From Nocardiopsis_B sediminis (GTDB lineage Bacteria; Actinomycetota; Actinomycetes; Streptosporangiales; Streptosporangiaceae), in NCBI RefSeq assembly GCF_042650565.1, contig NZ_JBHSBH010000008.1, positions 372,001 through 436,000 of the forward strand: a stretch of DNA of 64,000 bases, given 5' to 3'. Shown here piece by piece: positions 51,236-58,979 of this stretch (position 1 is its first letter; the number at the start of each line of letters is the position of its first letter). The translations under genes were made by a program, and so were the position numbers. The notes beneath the pieces were generated by a model. The model did not search any database and had not been told where the DNA came from. It saw nothing but the letters and a program-made list of their open reading frames with translations.

Positions 51236-52600
51236 CTAGCCGGCGCGGCGGGCGATGCCGACGGCGAGGGCGTGCGTGCACGGGCCGCGTCCGCCGCGGT
51301 ACTCGGCCCACCACCGGCAGGTGCACGTGAGGAGTCCTCCAGCGGACCGGACGCGGTGGACGTGGTCGTCGACGGTGACCGTGGCCGGTCCGTCTCCGTC
51401 GAGGCGGACCGCACCGGCCTCGACCAGCGCGCGGGCGGCACGCAAGCGGGGGTTGTCGCGCTCGGCCCGCTTGGTGTCGTAGGGCAGTTCGCGGTGGAAG
51501 TACGCCGCCTCGGCCACGTCGTAGCCGATGCGCCCGGCCGTGCCGAGCCGGGTGAGCGCCGCCCGCACGCGCTCGGCGGTGAGCCCGGACTGCGCGGCCA
51601 GCTCCGCGACGTCGACCGTGGGCTCCCAGGAGAGCAGCACCGACACCAGTTCGGCGTCGTCGGCCGACTCCTCCGACGCCAGGGCGTCGAGGACGCCGCC
51701 TTCGCCCGAGAAGCCGCGCGCTGCGTCCGGGGAGAGGGTGAGCGTGAGGCGCATCCCGGGAAGGAGGACCTCCCAGGCGCTGGCCACGGGGCCGCTGCCC
51801 GCGGTGACGGCGGGTCCATGGATCCGTAGGCCGGTGGCGTGGCGCAGTACCCGCGTCAGCACGGTGAGCCGTTCCGGGCCGGCCAGGCACACGGCCCCGG
51901 GCACCGCGCGGGCGGTGGTCCGCAGGGTGCGGCCGGCCGGCACCGCCCAGAGCGCTCCGCGTGACGCGCCCCGGGCGCCCGGGCGCGGCAGCGACCGCAG
52001 GAAGCGGACGGCGTCGGCGGGGGAGAGCTCGGCGCGCAGGTCGAACCCCGAGGCGACCACCTGCGTCTCGGCGAAGCCGCGCAGCCAGCGGTCGGGCAGC
52101 GGCACCTTCTTCTCCACCACCGGGCCGTCGAAGGTCGTGACGGTCAGGTCGTCGGGGCCGACCTCCAGGTGCAGCGGATCGCCCGGGCCCACGCGGTTCA
52201 GGGCGTCCGAAAGGGGGGTGTTCACGTCGACGTTGGTCGTGCCGTGCCCGATGTCGTCGCCGTCGAGCGCCTCGCCCAGCAGGTCGAGCCGCGCGTACAC
52301 ACCGCAGCAGCCGGAGAACGACTCGAACCGGAGCCGGTCGCCGTTCCCGGTGACCACCGGGTCGAGCGACGCGATGCGCTCCGGCCGGTAGTAGCGGGCC
52401 GCGGCGATGTCGGCGACGCACAGCAGCCCGGACGCCGCGATCCGGGGGGCCGTCAGGAAGCCCGTGAAGAAGCGGGGATGGGCGGCCCGCCCGGCCGGGG
52501 TGATGCCCCCGGAGGTCTGGAGGCTGAGCGTGTCGCCCGCCGCGGTGCCGTGCACGGCGGAGGGGCGGAGGTAGGCGTAGGTCTGCGCGGTGGGCGGCAT
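51236..52600 (-). CDS. SWIM zinc-finger protein
   Basis: A 454-residue protein with a C-terminal SWIM zinc finger: CTCRWWAEYRGGRGPCTHALAV supplies CxC..CxH. The rest is a long N-terminal region of unknown fold (MPPTAQTYAYLRPSAVHG.., then VEVGPDDL-type beta-rich segments and a winged-helix-like LAAQSGLTAERVRAALTRL near residue 345). SWIM fingers bind DNA or protein. The gene precedes the DUF6493-like gene in transcription order, an association seen in many actinomycetes. ATG 52600 is the first Met giving the family-type start and has no good ribosome site; the upstream extension is basic and unlikely. Function unknown. Confidence 0.8.
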   Translation of the reverse strand: MPPTAQTYAYLRPSAVHGTAAGDTLSLQTSGGITPAGRAAHPRFFTGFLTAPRIAASGLLCVADIAAARYYRPERIASLDPVVTGNGDRLRFESFSGCCGVYARLDLLGEALDGDDIGHGTTNVDVNTPLSDALNRVGPGDPLHLEVGPDDLTVTTFDGPVVEKKVPLPDRWLRGFAETQVVASGFDLRAELSPADAVRFLRSLPRPGARGASRGALWAVPAGRTLRTTARAVPGAVCLAGPERLTVLTRVLRHATGLRIHGPAVTAGSGPVASAWEVLLPGMRLTLTLSPDAARGFSGEGGVLDALASEESADDAELVSVLLSWEPTVDVAELAAQSGLTAERVRAALTRLGTAGRIGYDVAEAAYFHRELPYDTKRAERDNPRLRAARALVEAGAVRLDGDGPATVTVDDHVHRVRSAGGLLTCTCRWWAEYRGGRGPCTHALAVGIARRAG

Positions 52601-52701
52601 GGGCGCAAGGCTAGTTCGCCCCACCGACAACGGTTCCCGGGCCGGACGGCCGCGCGGTCGGCGTCCGGTACGCCGTGGCGGCACCGGAGAACGGCGGCGG
52701 A

Positions 52702-52725
52702 CCCGGGCCTCTTCGGCCGCCCGGG
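52702..52725 (-). terminator. hairpin after the PL11 lyase gene
   Basis: CCCGGGC (52702-52708) pairs with GCCCGGG (52719-52725) across ten bases that can extend the stem (GGCC..GGCC). It starts 20 bases after the lyase stop at 52745. Confidence 0.45.
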
Positions 52726-52744
52726 CCCACTGCCGGTCATGCCG

Positions 52745-54616
52745 CTACTCCTCCATTGCGAAGCTGGGATGCGGGGGCTGGTTGTAGGCGGTCTGCTGCC
52801 AGGCCAGGGCCAGGCGGTACTGGCGGTCCTGGGTCAGGGACGGGCGGGAGTGGTCGGTGGGGATGTCGGTGGAGTAGATCCGCAGGGCGGTGTTGTCCGA
52901 CGTGCGCCAGATGACCTCCTCGCGCCAGTCGCCGAGGATGTCGCCGCTGAACACCGGGGTGGCCTTGGTCCCGTTGTTGGCGGCCACGCCGCTGCCGGTG
53001 AGCAGGCGGGTGTCGCCGTCGGGGCCGTACTTGTCGATCTGGGTGCGGTCGAGCAGCTCGCGGCTGAGGTCGCCGTCCCACCAGACCAGGAAGTTGATCG
53101 ACCCCGGCTTGCGGCCCACCGATTCGCCTTCGGCGTTGAGCAGGTTCCCGCTGCCGTTGGACGACCAGAACTCCGCGCCCGGGTTGTCCGGGTAGATGTC
53201 GGCGGCCACGCCGCGGCCGTTGTCGCCGCCGTTGGACGGCGTGGTGAAGATCGTCTCGCCGGTGGCCCCGTCCACGAGCCAGGAGCTGGGCGAGCCGCCG
53301 TTCTCGGCGACCCCGTAGACCTGCACCCCGTCGCGGCCGGGCACGAACGCGCCCACGTGCAGGGCGTCGCCGTGGCCGTAGCCGGTGTTCCACAGGCCGT
53401 GGCCGTTGTCGTCGATGGCCATGGCGCCGTAGGCGATCTCGTCGCGGCCGTCGCCGTCGAGGTCGGCGACGGAGAGGCTGTGGAACCCCTGCCCCTCCCA
53501 CTCGGGCCCGTTGGTGGAGCTGCGGCTGTCGAAGGTCCACTGCCGGCTGAGGGTGGAGCCGCTGAGCCGGTAGGCCGACACGACCGTGCGCGTGTAGTAG
53601 CCGCGCGCCATGATCAGGCTCGGGTTCTCGCCGTCGAGGTAGGCGACGCCGGCCAGGAACCGGTCGACGCGGTTGCCGTAGTCGTCGCCCCAGTCGGCGA
53701 CGTTGCCGCGCGGGGGCACGTAGTCGACCGTGGTGCGCGCGGTGCCATCGCCGCCGTTGAACACGGTGAGGAACTCCGGCCCGGACAGGACGTAGCCCCC
53801 GGAGTTGCGGTGGTCGGCGCCGCCGTCCCCGATCACCGTCCCGCCCCCGTCGACGGTGCCGTCGGCGGTCTTGGCCGCGACCTCGGCGCTGCCGTCGTTG
53901 TCCAGGTCGTAGACGATGAACTGGGTGTAGTGCGCGCCCGAGCGGATGTTGCGGCCCATGTCGATCCGCCACAGCTGCGTGCCGTCGAGCTCGTAGGCGT
54001 CGATGAAGGTGTTGCCGGTGGCGCCCGACTGGGAGTTGTCCTTGGCGTTGGTGGGCTGCCACTTGAGCACGATCTCGTACTCGCCGTCGCCGTCGAGGTC
54101 GCCCACGCTGCCGTCGTTGGCCTCGTAGGTGTAGTCGCCGCCCGCCGGCGGCGGGGAGACGGGGATGTCCGTCGACCCGTTCTCCAGCCGCAGGGCGGGG
54201 TCGGATGCCGGGCTGCGCACCTCTTCGGAGCCGACCACCGGCGCGACGGTGTACTCGGCGTCGGCGGGCGCGCCTTCGTCGAGGTAGGAGGTGGTGCCGG
54301 TGATGGGCTCGTCGTTGACGCGGGTATCGCCCCGGTAGAGGTTGAAGCCGGTGTCCGCGGGGTCGCCGGCGAGCAGCCGCCAGCTCACCAGGTTGCCGTC
54401 GCCGGTGCCGACGCTGACCGCGCCGCGGCCCAGGTTCGCCGTCTCGGCGGGGACACCGGCCGGGGCGGGCGGGGCGTCGGTGGAGTCGGCGGCCGAGGAG
54501 GAGGCGTGCAGCCCGTAGGCGGCGGTCACCAGCGCCGCGAAGGTGGCGCCGGCGGCCAGCAGCGCCCGGTGCCTCCGGATTCGGCGCGCGGTGGGGGATG
54601 TATCGGATCGGCTCAT
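52745..54616 (-). CDS. secreted rhamnogalacturonan lyase, PL11
   Basis: A 623-residue extracellular lyase that cleaves the rhamnose-galacturonate backbone of rhamnogalacturonan I by beta-elimination. A basic, Arg-rich N-terminus and an Ala-rich core form the signal peptide (ending near HASSSAADS). The family fold is an eight-bladed propeller studded with calcium loops, seen here as GDLDGDGEYEIVLKW, DLDNDGSAEVAAKT and ADLDGDGRDEIAYG. ETANLGRGAVSVGTGDGNLVSWRLLAGDP is the PL11 start, and GDILGDWREEVIWRT, DIPTDHSRPSLTQDRQYRLALAWQ the end. There is no cellulose-binding module. ATG 54616 is chosen, with AAGGAG about eleven bases ahead; a GTG at 54628 lies too close to it. Operator-like repeats lie upstream. 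Confidence 0.92.
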   Translation of the reverse strand: MSRSDTSPTARRIRRHRALLAAGATFAALVTAAYGLHASSSAADSTDAPPAPAGVPAETANLGRGAVSVGTGDGNLVSWRLLAGDPADTGFNLYRGDTRVNDEPITGTTSYLDEGAPADAEYTVAPVVGSEEVRSPASDPALRLENGSTDIPVSPPPAGGDYTYEANDGSVGDLDGDGEYEIVLKWQPTNAKDNSQSGATGNTFIDAYELDGTQLWRIDMGRNIRSGAHYTQFIVYDLDNDGSAEVAAKTADGTVDGGGTVIGDGGADHRNSGGYVLSGPEFLTVFNGGDGTARTTVDYVPPRGNVADWGDDYGNRVDRFLAGVAYLDGENPSLIMARGYYTRTVVSAYRLSGSTLSRQWTFDSRSSTNGPEWEGQGFHSLSVADLDGDGRDEIAYGAMAIDDNGHGLWNTGYGHGDALHVGAFVPGRDGVQVYGVAENGGSPSSWLVDGATGETIFTTPSNGGDNGRGVAADIYPDNPGAEFWSSNGSGNLLNAEGESVGRKPGSINFLVWWDGDLSRELLDRTQIDKYGPDGDTRLLTGSGVAANNGTKATPVFSGDILGDWREEVIWRTSDNTALRIYSTDIPTDHSRPSLTQDRQYRLALAWQQTAYNQPPHPSFAMEE

Positions 54617-54793
54617 TTCCGTGGTCACTCCTTGTCACCAGGAGGGCCCCGTGCGTGGGGGGTAGGGGCCGTGAGCCCCCGCGGACGTGGGGTATCCGTG
54701 GTGGGGACGGGGGCTCGGGGGGCCGTGATTGTCGCAGCGCCCTACCGCCTCCGGGGGTGGGGCGGGTGGAAACCGTGGTTTGTTGCCGCCGTG

Positions 54794-54810
54794 TTTCGCT
54801 GAGAGCGAAA
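54794..54810. promoter_or_regulatory. inverted repeat, PL11 upstream region
   Basis: TTTCGCT (54794-54800), GAG, AGCGAAA (54804-54810): perfect seven-base arms, about 180 bases before the lyase start. A likely operator. Confidence 0.5.
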
Positions 54811-54891
54811 TCCGCTGACGGGCGGCTGTCCGAAATGCAAGGCGCCGGAGATCGCCGGTCGACCCTGCTGCCGAGGACACCGGCAGTGGCT

Positions 54892-54906
54892 TGGAAAGCG
54901 CTTACA
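54892..54906. promoter_or_regulatory. LacI-type operator, PL11 upstream region
   Basis: TGGAAAGCGCTTACA contains the core AAGCGCTT, the general LacI/CRE-like pattern of actinomycete sugar repressors. It differs from the TGGCAATCG sites of the glucuronide locus, so another LacI regulator is implied. Confidence 0.6.
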
Positions 54907-54916
54907 TTGCGTGGGC

Positions 54917-54948
54917 GGTTTCGGCGCGTGTCCGGTTTGGCCGAAACC
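54917..54948. promoter_or_regulatory. long inverted repeat, PL11 upstream region
   Basis: GGTTTCGG (54917-54924) and CCGAAACC (54941-54948) form perfect eight-base arms around 16 bases, immediately beyond the LacI-type site. It could be a hairpin or a two-half-site operator. Confidence 0.4.
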
Positions 54949-55046
54949 TGGGGGAAGGGGCCGGGAGCACCGGCGACCGGGTGACCGGGCTCGGCGGACC
55001 GGTGGCCCGGCCCCGGCCCGGTGGCCTTACTCCCCGGACACTTATT

Positions 55047-55072
55047 GGGGCGCGGCCCAACGGCCGCGCCCC
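55047..55072 (-). terminator. strong hairpin after the 5'-nucleotidase gene
   Basis: GGGGCGCGGCC (55047-55057) pairs perfectly with GGCCGCGCCCC (55062-55072) over a CAAC loop. It begins 24 bases beyond the stop codon at 55096. Confidence 0.8.
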
Positions 55073-55095
55073 GCAGCGAACTGCCCCCGCCCCGG

Positions 55096-56952
55096 TCAGC
55101 CGGTGCGGGTGATGCGCCCCGCGCCGCCCTCGGGGTAGTCGGCCGCCGTGACCGCCCCGCCGAGGTCGTCGGAGAGGAAGGTGAGCAGCGCCTGCTGGTA
55201 GGTCACCCCCACCGACGTGAACGGCAGCCCGCGGAACGGGTACTGGTCGCCGCCGCGCGCCGAGAAGTCGTTGGTGGCCACGGAGATCCCCGCGCCCTCC
55301 ACCACCCGGCCGTCCTCCACGATGACCGTGCCGTCGTCCAGGACCACCTCGCGCACGCGCTCGCCCGGCGTCTGCACCACGCCCTCATCGTCGACCACCT
55401 GCGCGGTGCGCGCCGGGTCGTAGGTGAAAGAGAACCCGGCCACCTGGGCGAACCGGCCGTCGGCACCCGGCGCCACCGACACCGCGTTCTCCAAGACCTC
55501 CTTCACCTGGTCACGCGGCACATCGGGCACCACCGCCACGAAGTTGGAGAACGGCGCCACCGCGTAGGTGTCCAGCTCGCTGACACCGCCGGCGGGCAGC
55601 AGCGAGTTGTTCCGGATCCCGCCGCTGTTCTGCAACGCGATCTGCGGGGCGGCGACGCCGTACTGTTCGGCGTTGTCCCGGCCCGCGTCCAGCAGCGCGT
55701 CGGCGAGCAGGTCGCCGAGGTTGGTCTCCTCGGTGCGCACGCCCGGGTCGCGTCGGCCCTCAAGGGCGACCTCGCTCTCGGCGACCACGTTGTCGGCCAT
55801 GGCGTCGACGTAGGCCTGGACGGGCTCGACCACGTCGCTCTGCACGGCGGGGTCGGCCTCCACGGCGTCCTCGCCCGTGCCCGAGACCCGGACCAGGCCC
55901 GAGCGCTCGGGGACGGAGACGACGCCGCCGTCGCGGTCGAAGTTGACCACGATCCGGCCCACGTACTTGTAGTCGCCCGCGGTGGTGACGATGGGCACGT
56001 CGACCCCGTCGGCGTCGGGCACCCACAGCGGGTAGCGGTAGGGCTCGCCGGTCTCGGGGTCGGTGGTGATGGTGTCGCCGGGCACCAGCGGGACGTCGTC
56101 GTCGGCCTGGAGCTCGTCGCCGCCCCCGGCGATGACGACGTCGACGTCGCGCAGCTCGGCGGCCAGGGCCCGGTCCTCGGTCAGCCCCTGGAGGTGCGAG
56201 ACCAGGACGATCTTGTCGATGCCGCGGCCGGTGAGCCGGTCGACCTCTTCCTGCACGGCCGCGCGCACGTCCTCGTCCACGACGACGTCGCGCGGGCTGG
56301 AGATGGACGCCAGCGCCGGGGTCGTCGCGCCGACGACCCCGATCCGCTCGCCCCTCTCGCGGATCACGGTGCTGGAGGCGATGCGGTCCCCCAGCTCGGC
56401 CAGGTCGGGTTCGGCCGAGACGTCCAGGTTGGCAGACAGGAACGGGGCGTCGCCGGGCACCCCGCTGATGAAGTCGCCGAGCGTCTCGGGGCCGAAGTCG
56501 AACTCGTGGTTGCCGATGGCCAGCGCGTCGTAGCCGATCTCCCCGGCGGCGAGGGAGTCGTAGAAGGGCACGCCGCGCTCCAGGCTCGCCGCGAACTGCG
56601 GGCCGGCCAGGTAGTTGTCGCCGGAGGAGAGCGTGAGCACGCCGCGGCGCGGCGACTCGTCCCCGGAGGCGGCGGTGGGCGAGGCCTCGGCGTCGCGCAG
56701 GTCGCCGACGAGCGTGGTGAAGCGCGCGACGCCCCCGTAGGCGGGGTCGGCGGGCGCGCCCAGCAGCTGGGACTCGCCGTCGTTGTTGTGGAGGATCGTG
56801 AGCGTGAAGTCGGTCGCGGAGGGCCGTCCGGGGCTCCCCGGGTTGCCGTCGGCGGCGGACTCGGCGGTGGCCGGAGCGGCGAACCCCGTGAGGAGGACGG
56901 CGGTGGCCAGCAGGGCGCCGCCGCGCCGGGCGGCGGAGGGGTGTCTGGGCAT
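55096..56952 (-). CDS. secreted bifunctional metallophosphatase/5'-nucleotidase
   Basis: A 618-residue extracellular enzyme of the UshA/CD73 type that hydrolyses nucleotides or UDP-sugars. The signal peptide is RRGGALLATAVLLTGFAAPATAES. The N-terminal metallophosphatase domain has LTILHNNDGESQL (Asn-Asn-Asp in place of the common NDxH), GDNYLAGPQF, AIGNHEFDFG, VSHLQGLTEDRAL and VVIAGGGDE. In the last, GGxDE replaces the usual GGHxH/GGHTH, a departure that may alter metal binding. The C-terminal nucleotide-binding domain has ALQNSGGIRNN and ATNDFSARGGDQYPF. ATG 56952 gives the signal peptide; further upstream the frame is open but basic and without a ribosome site. A strong terminator follows. 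Confidence 0.88.
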   Translation of the reverse strand: MPRHPSAARRGGALLATAVLLTGFAAPATAESAADGNPGSPGRPSATDFTLTILHNNDGESQLLGAPADPAYGGVARFTTLVGDLRDAEASPTAASGDESPRRGVLTLSSGDNYLAGPQFAASLERGVPFYDSLAAGEIGYDALAIGNHEFDFGPETLGDFISGVPGDAPFLSANLDVSAEPDLAELGDRIASSTVIRERGERIGVVGATTPALASISSPRDVVVDEDVRAAVQEEVDRLTGRGIDKIVLVSHLQGLTEDRALAAELRDVDVVIAGGGDELQADDDVPLVPGDTITTDPETGEPYRYPLWVPDADGVDVPIVTTAGDYKYVGRIVVNFDRDGGVVSVPERSGLVRVSGTGEDAVEADPAVQSDVVEPVQAYVDAMADNVVAESEVALEGRRDPGVRTEETNLGDLLADALLDAGRDNAEQYGVAAPQIALQNSGGIRNNSLLPAGGVSELDTYAVAPFSNFVAVVPDVPRDQVKEVLENAVSVAPGADGRFAQVAGFSFTYDPARTAQVVDDEGVVQTPGERVREVVLDDGTVIVEDGRVVEGAGISVATNDFSARGGDQYPFRGLPFTSVGVTYQQALLTFLSDDLGGAVTAADYPEGGAGRITRTG

Positions 56953-57284
56953 CAGGTTGCGGATCCTGTCGGGGGAGCGTGCGGGAACAGGCCGAGCGTA
57001 CAGACGGCGGGGCCACCGGCGGGTGTGGGTTGGATAGCGATTGGGACACCGAAGCCTCCGGTGGCCTCGCGGTGACGGGCCTCCTCGCCGTCGCCTGAGA
57101 GCGCGTCCGGTCGGCGCGATCGGCCACCCGCCCGTTCTCGCGCAACTCTTACCCAGGCGCCCATTGCGCCCGTGTGCTCCGGTTTCGGCGGGACTGCCAG
57201 GGTTCTCCCAGGAATTTCCGCGGGCCTTCACGCACCTTTCGGCTTGAGTTTCCTCCGTAGACATCTCCGATGGAGGACCACCGC
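56953..57284. other. 332-base divergent intergenic region
   Basis: Between the nucleotidase (minus) and the VTC operon (plus). I find no gene and no clear promoter hexamers. GGTGACGG/CCGTCGCC (57069-57092) is an imperfect stem. A phosphate-type operator would be natural for either gene, but I cannot make out a convincing PhoP box. Confidence 0.4.
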
Positions 57285-58199
57285 GTGACAGCAGCGAACA
57301 CAGCACGAGGACAGACCGCCCCCGACAGAGCAGCGGCGGAGGCCGAGGACCGCGACACCGACGGCCAGAGGGGAGCGGCGGGCGACAGGTTGCGGGCGCC
57401 GAGCAGGCTGCACGCCTTCAACCGCTACGAGCTCAAGTACCTGCTGCCCGTCGCCCAGGTGGCGGACGTCCGCGCCGAACTCGCCGCCCGCATGGACACC
57501 GACGGCAACGCCGGCGCCGGCGGCTACGGGGTGTGGAGCCTCTACTACGACACCCAGCGGCTCCGGTTCTACTGGGAGAAGATCGAAGGGCTGAAGTTCC
57601 GCCGCAAACTGCGCATCCGGCGCTACGGCGAACTCGGAACCGGGGCCGACGACACCACGGTGTCGGTCGAGATCAAGCAGCGCGTCAACCGCGTGACCCA
57701 GAAACGGCGCGTGCTCCTGCCCTACGACCTCGCCCGGGACCTGTGCGACCGGCGCGTCCGGGTGGAACACCCCGACGCCGACCAGGGCTTCGTCGACGAG
57801 GTGCTCGACCTCGTCCACCGGCTGGACCTGCGACCGACCGCCATGACCGGCTACCGGCGCGAGCCCTACGTCGGGGTCGGCTCCGACCTGGGGCTGCGCG
57901 TGACGCTGGACCACCGGGTCCGCGGCCGCGACCGCGACTTCGACCTGCGCTCCGAAGCCGAGAGCCGCTACATCATCCACCCCGGGTTCGTGGTCATGGA
58001 GGTCAAGGCCAACGAGCGCGCGCCCTACTGGGTGACCGACATGGCCGCCCGCCGGGGGCTACAGGTGCAGCGCATCTCCAAGTACTGCCAGAGCGTCGAG
58101 GCGTTCGGCAAGGCGCCCCGTTCGGTCTTCCACGTCCCTGAGGACGACCCGGTGGCCGAGTCCCGCCCGCTGAGCGCCGAGGCGGCCCGGCCGGCCTGA
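57285..58199 (+). CDS. VTC domain polyphosphate polymerase-like protein
   Basis: A 304-residue cytosolic protein with the VTC tunnel-domain pattern: NRYELKYLLP (Glu and Lys at the tunnel entrance), WSLYYDTQRLRFY, GLKFRRKLRIRRYG (the basic RxKxRxR strand), TVSVEIKQRVNRVTQKRR, VTLDHRVRGRD, FVVMEVKANERAPYW and ISKYCQSVEAF. In yeast Vtc4 this domain makes polyphosphate from ATP; bacterial members with DUF4956 and CotH neighbours are not well characterised. The GTG at 57285 is preferred because GGAGGA stands seven bases before it; an ATG at 57270 in frame lacks one. First gene of a three-gene operon. Confidence 0.85.
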   Translation: MTAANTARGQTAPDRAAAEAEDRDTDGQRGAAGDRLRAPSRLHAFNRYELKYLLPVAQVADVRAELAARMDTDGNAGAGGYGVWSLYYDTQRLRFYWEKIEGLKFRRKLRIRRYGELGTGADDTTVSVEIKQRVNRVTQKRRVLLPYDLARDLCDRRVRVEHPDADQGFVDEVLDLVHRLDLRPTAMTGYRREPYVGVGSDLGLRVTLDHRVRGRDRDFDLRSEAESRYIIHPGFVVMEVKANERAPYWVTDMAARRGLQVQRISKYCQSVEAFGKAPRSVFHVPEDDPVAESRPLSAEAARPA

Positions 58200-58287
58200 G
58201 GCCCCGCGCCGGTCCGTGGCCGTGCCCGGCCGGCCCTCGCTCGACCCACCAATCACACCGCCCACACGAAAAGGCCCTGACCCCACC

Positions 58288-58974
58288 ATGAACCTCGACT
58301 TCGGCATCACCGACCTGTCCGGCACCTTCAGCGTCATGGACGTGGTCCTGTCGCTCTCGCTGGCCTTCCTGACCAGCATCGTCGTGGCCTGGACCTACCG
58401 GGCCACCCACCGCAACATCTCCTACAGCCAGAGCTACGTGCACACCCTCGTCATCCTGGGCATGCTCATCGCGCTGATCATGCTGGTGGTGGGCTCCAAC
58501 ATCGCCCGGGCGTTCGCCCTGGTCGGCGCCTTGTCGGTGGTGCGCTTCCGCAACGCCATCAAGGAGACCCGCGACGTCGGCTTCATCTTCCTGGTGATGG
58601 GCGTGGGGATGGCCTGCGGTACCCGCTTCTACACCCTGGCGATCATCGCCACCGTCGTCATCTGCGTGGTCATCCTGCTCATGAACCGCTTCAACCTGTT
58701 CGCGCTCAATGTGCAGCGCCAGGTCGTCAAGGTCCAGGTGCCCGCCGACGAGGGCGACTACGGGCCCGCCATCGAGGACGTCCTCATCTCCGCCACCGAC
58801 GAGTTCGAGCTCATCAGCACCGAGTCCGTGCGCGGCGGCTCCCTCCTCGAACTGGCCTACACCGCACGCCTGAAGAAGGGCGTCAAGCCCGGCGACCTGA
58901 TCGGCCGGCTGCGCGACCTCAACGCCGGCCAGAAGGCGACCGTGCTCACCGGCTACGACCAGACGGACCTCTGA
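58288..58974 (+). CDS. DUF4956 membrane protein
   Basis: A 228-residue protein with three to four hydrophobic helices in the first 140 residues (VMDVVLSLSLAFLTSIVVAW, TLVILGMLIALIMLVVG, FIFLVMGVGMACG, IIATVVICVVILLM) and a soluble alpha/beta C-terminal domain (VVKVQVPADEGD.. GLLRDLNAG-type). ARAFALVGALSVVRFRNAIKETRDVGFIF is the DUF4956 signature. The family is regularly found beside VTC and CotH genes, as here, and may form the membrane part of that system. Function unknown. ATG 58288 has only a weak ribosome site (AAAAGG at 58269). Confidence 0.85.
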   Translation: MNLDFGITDLSGTFSVMDVVLSLSLAFLTSIVVAWTYRATHRNISYSQSYVHTLVILGMLIALIMLVVGSNIARAFALVGALSVVRFRNAIKETRDVGFIFLVMGVGMACGTRFYTLAIIATVVICVVILLMNRFNLFALNVQRQVVKVQVPADEGDYGPAIEDVLISATDEFELISTESVRGGSLLELAYTARLKKGVKPGDLIGRLRDLNAGQKATVLTGYDQTDL

Positions 58975-58979
58975 TCCAC

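Larger units (their letters stand above)
54617..55095. other. 479-base region upstream of the PL11 gene
   Basis: No gene supported. It holds three separate inverted repeats (54794, 54892 and 54917) and, at its far end, the terminator of the nucleotidase gene. It is an unusually structured promoter region for a single lyase gene. Confidence 0.5.
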
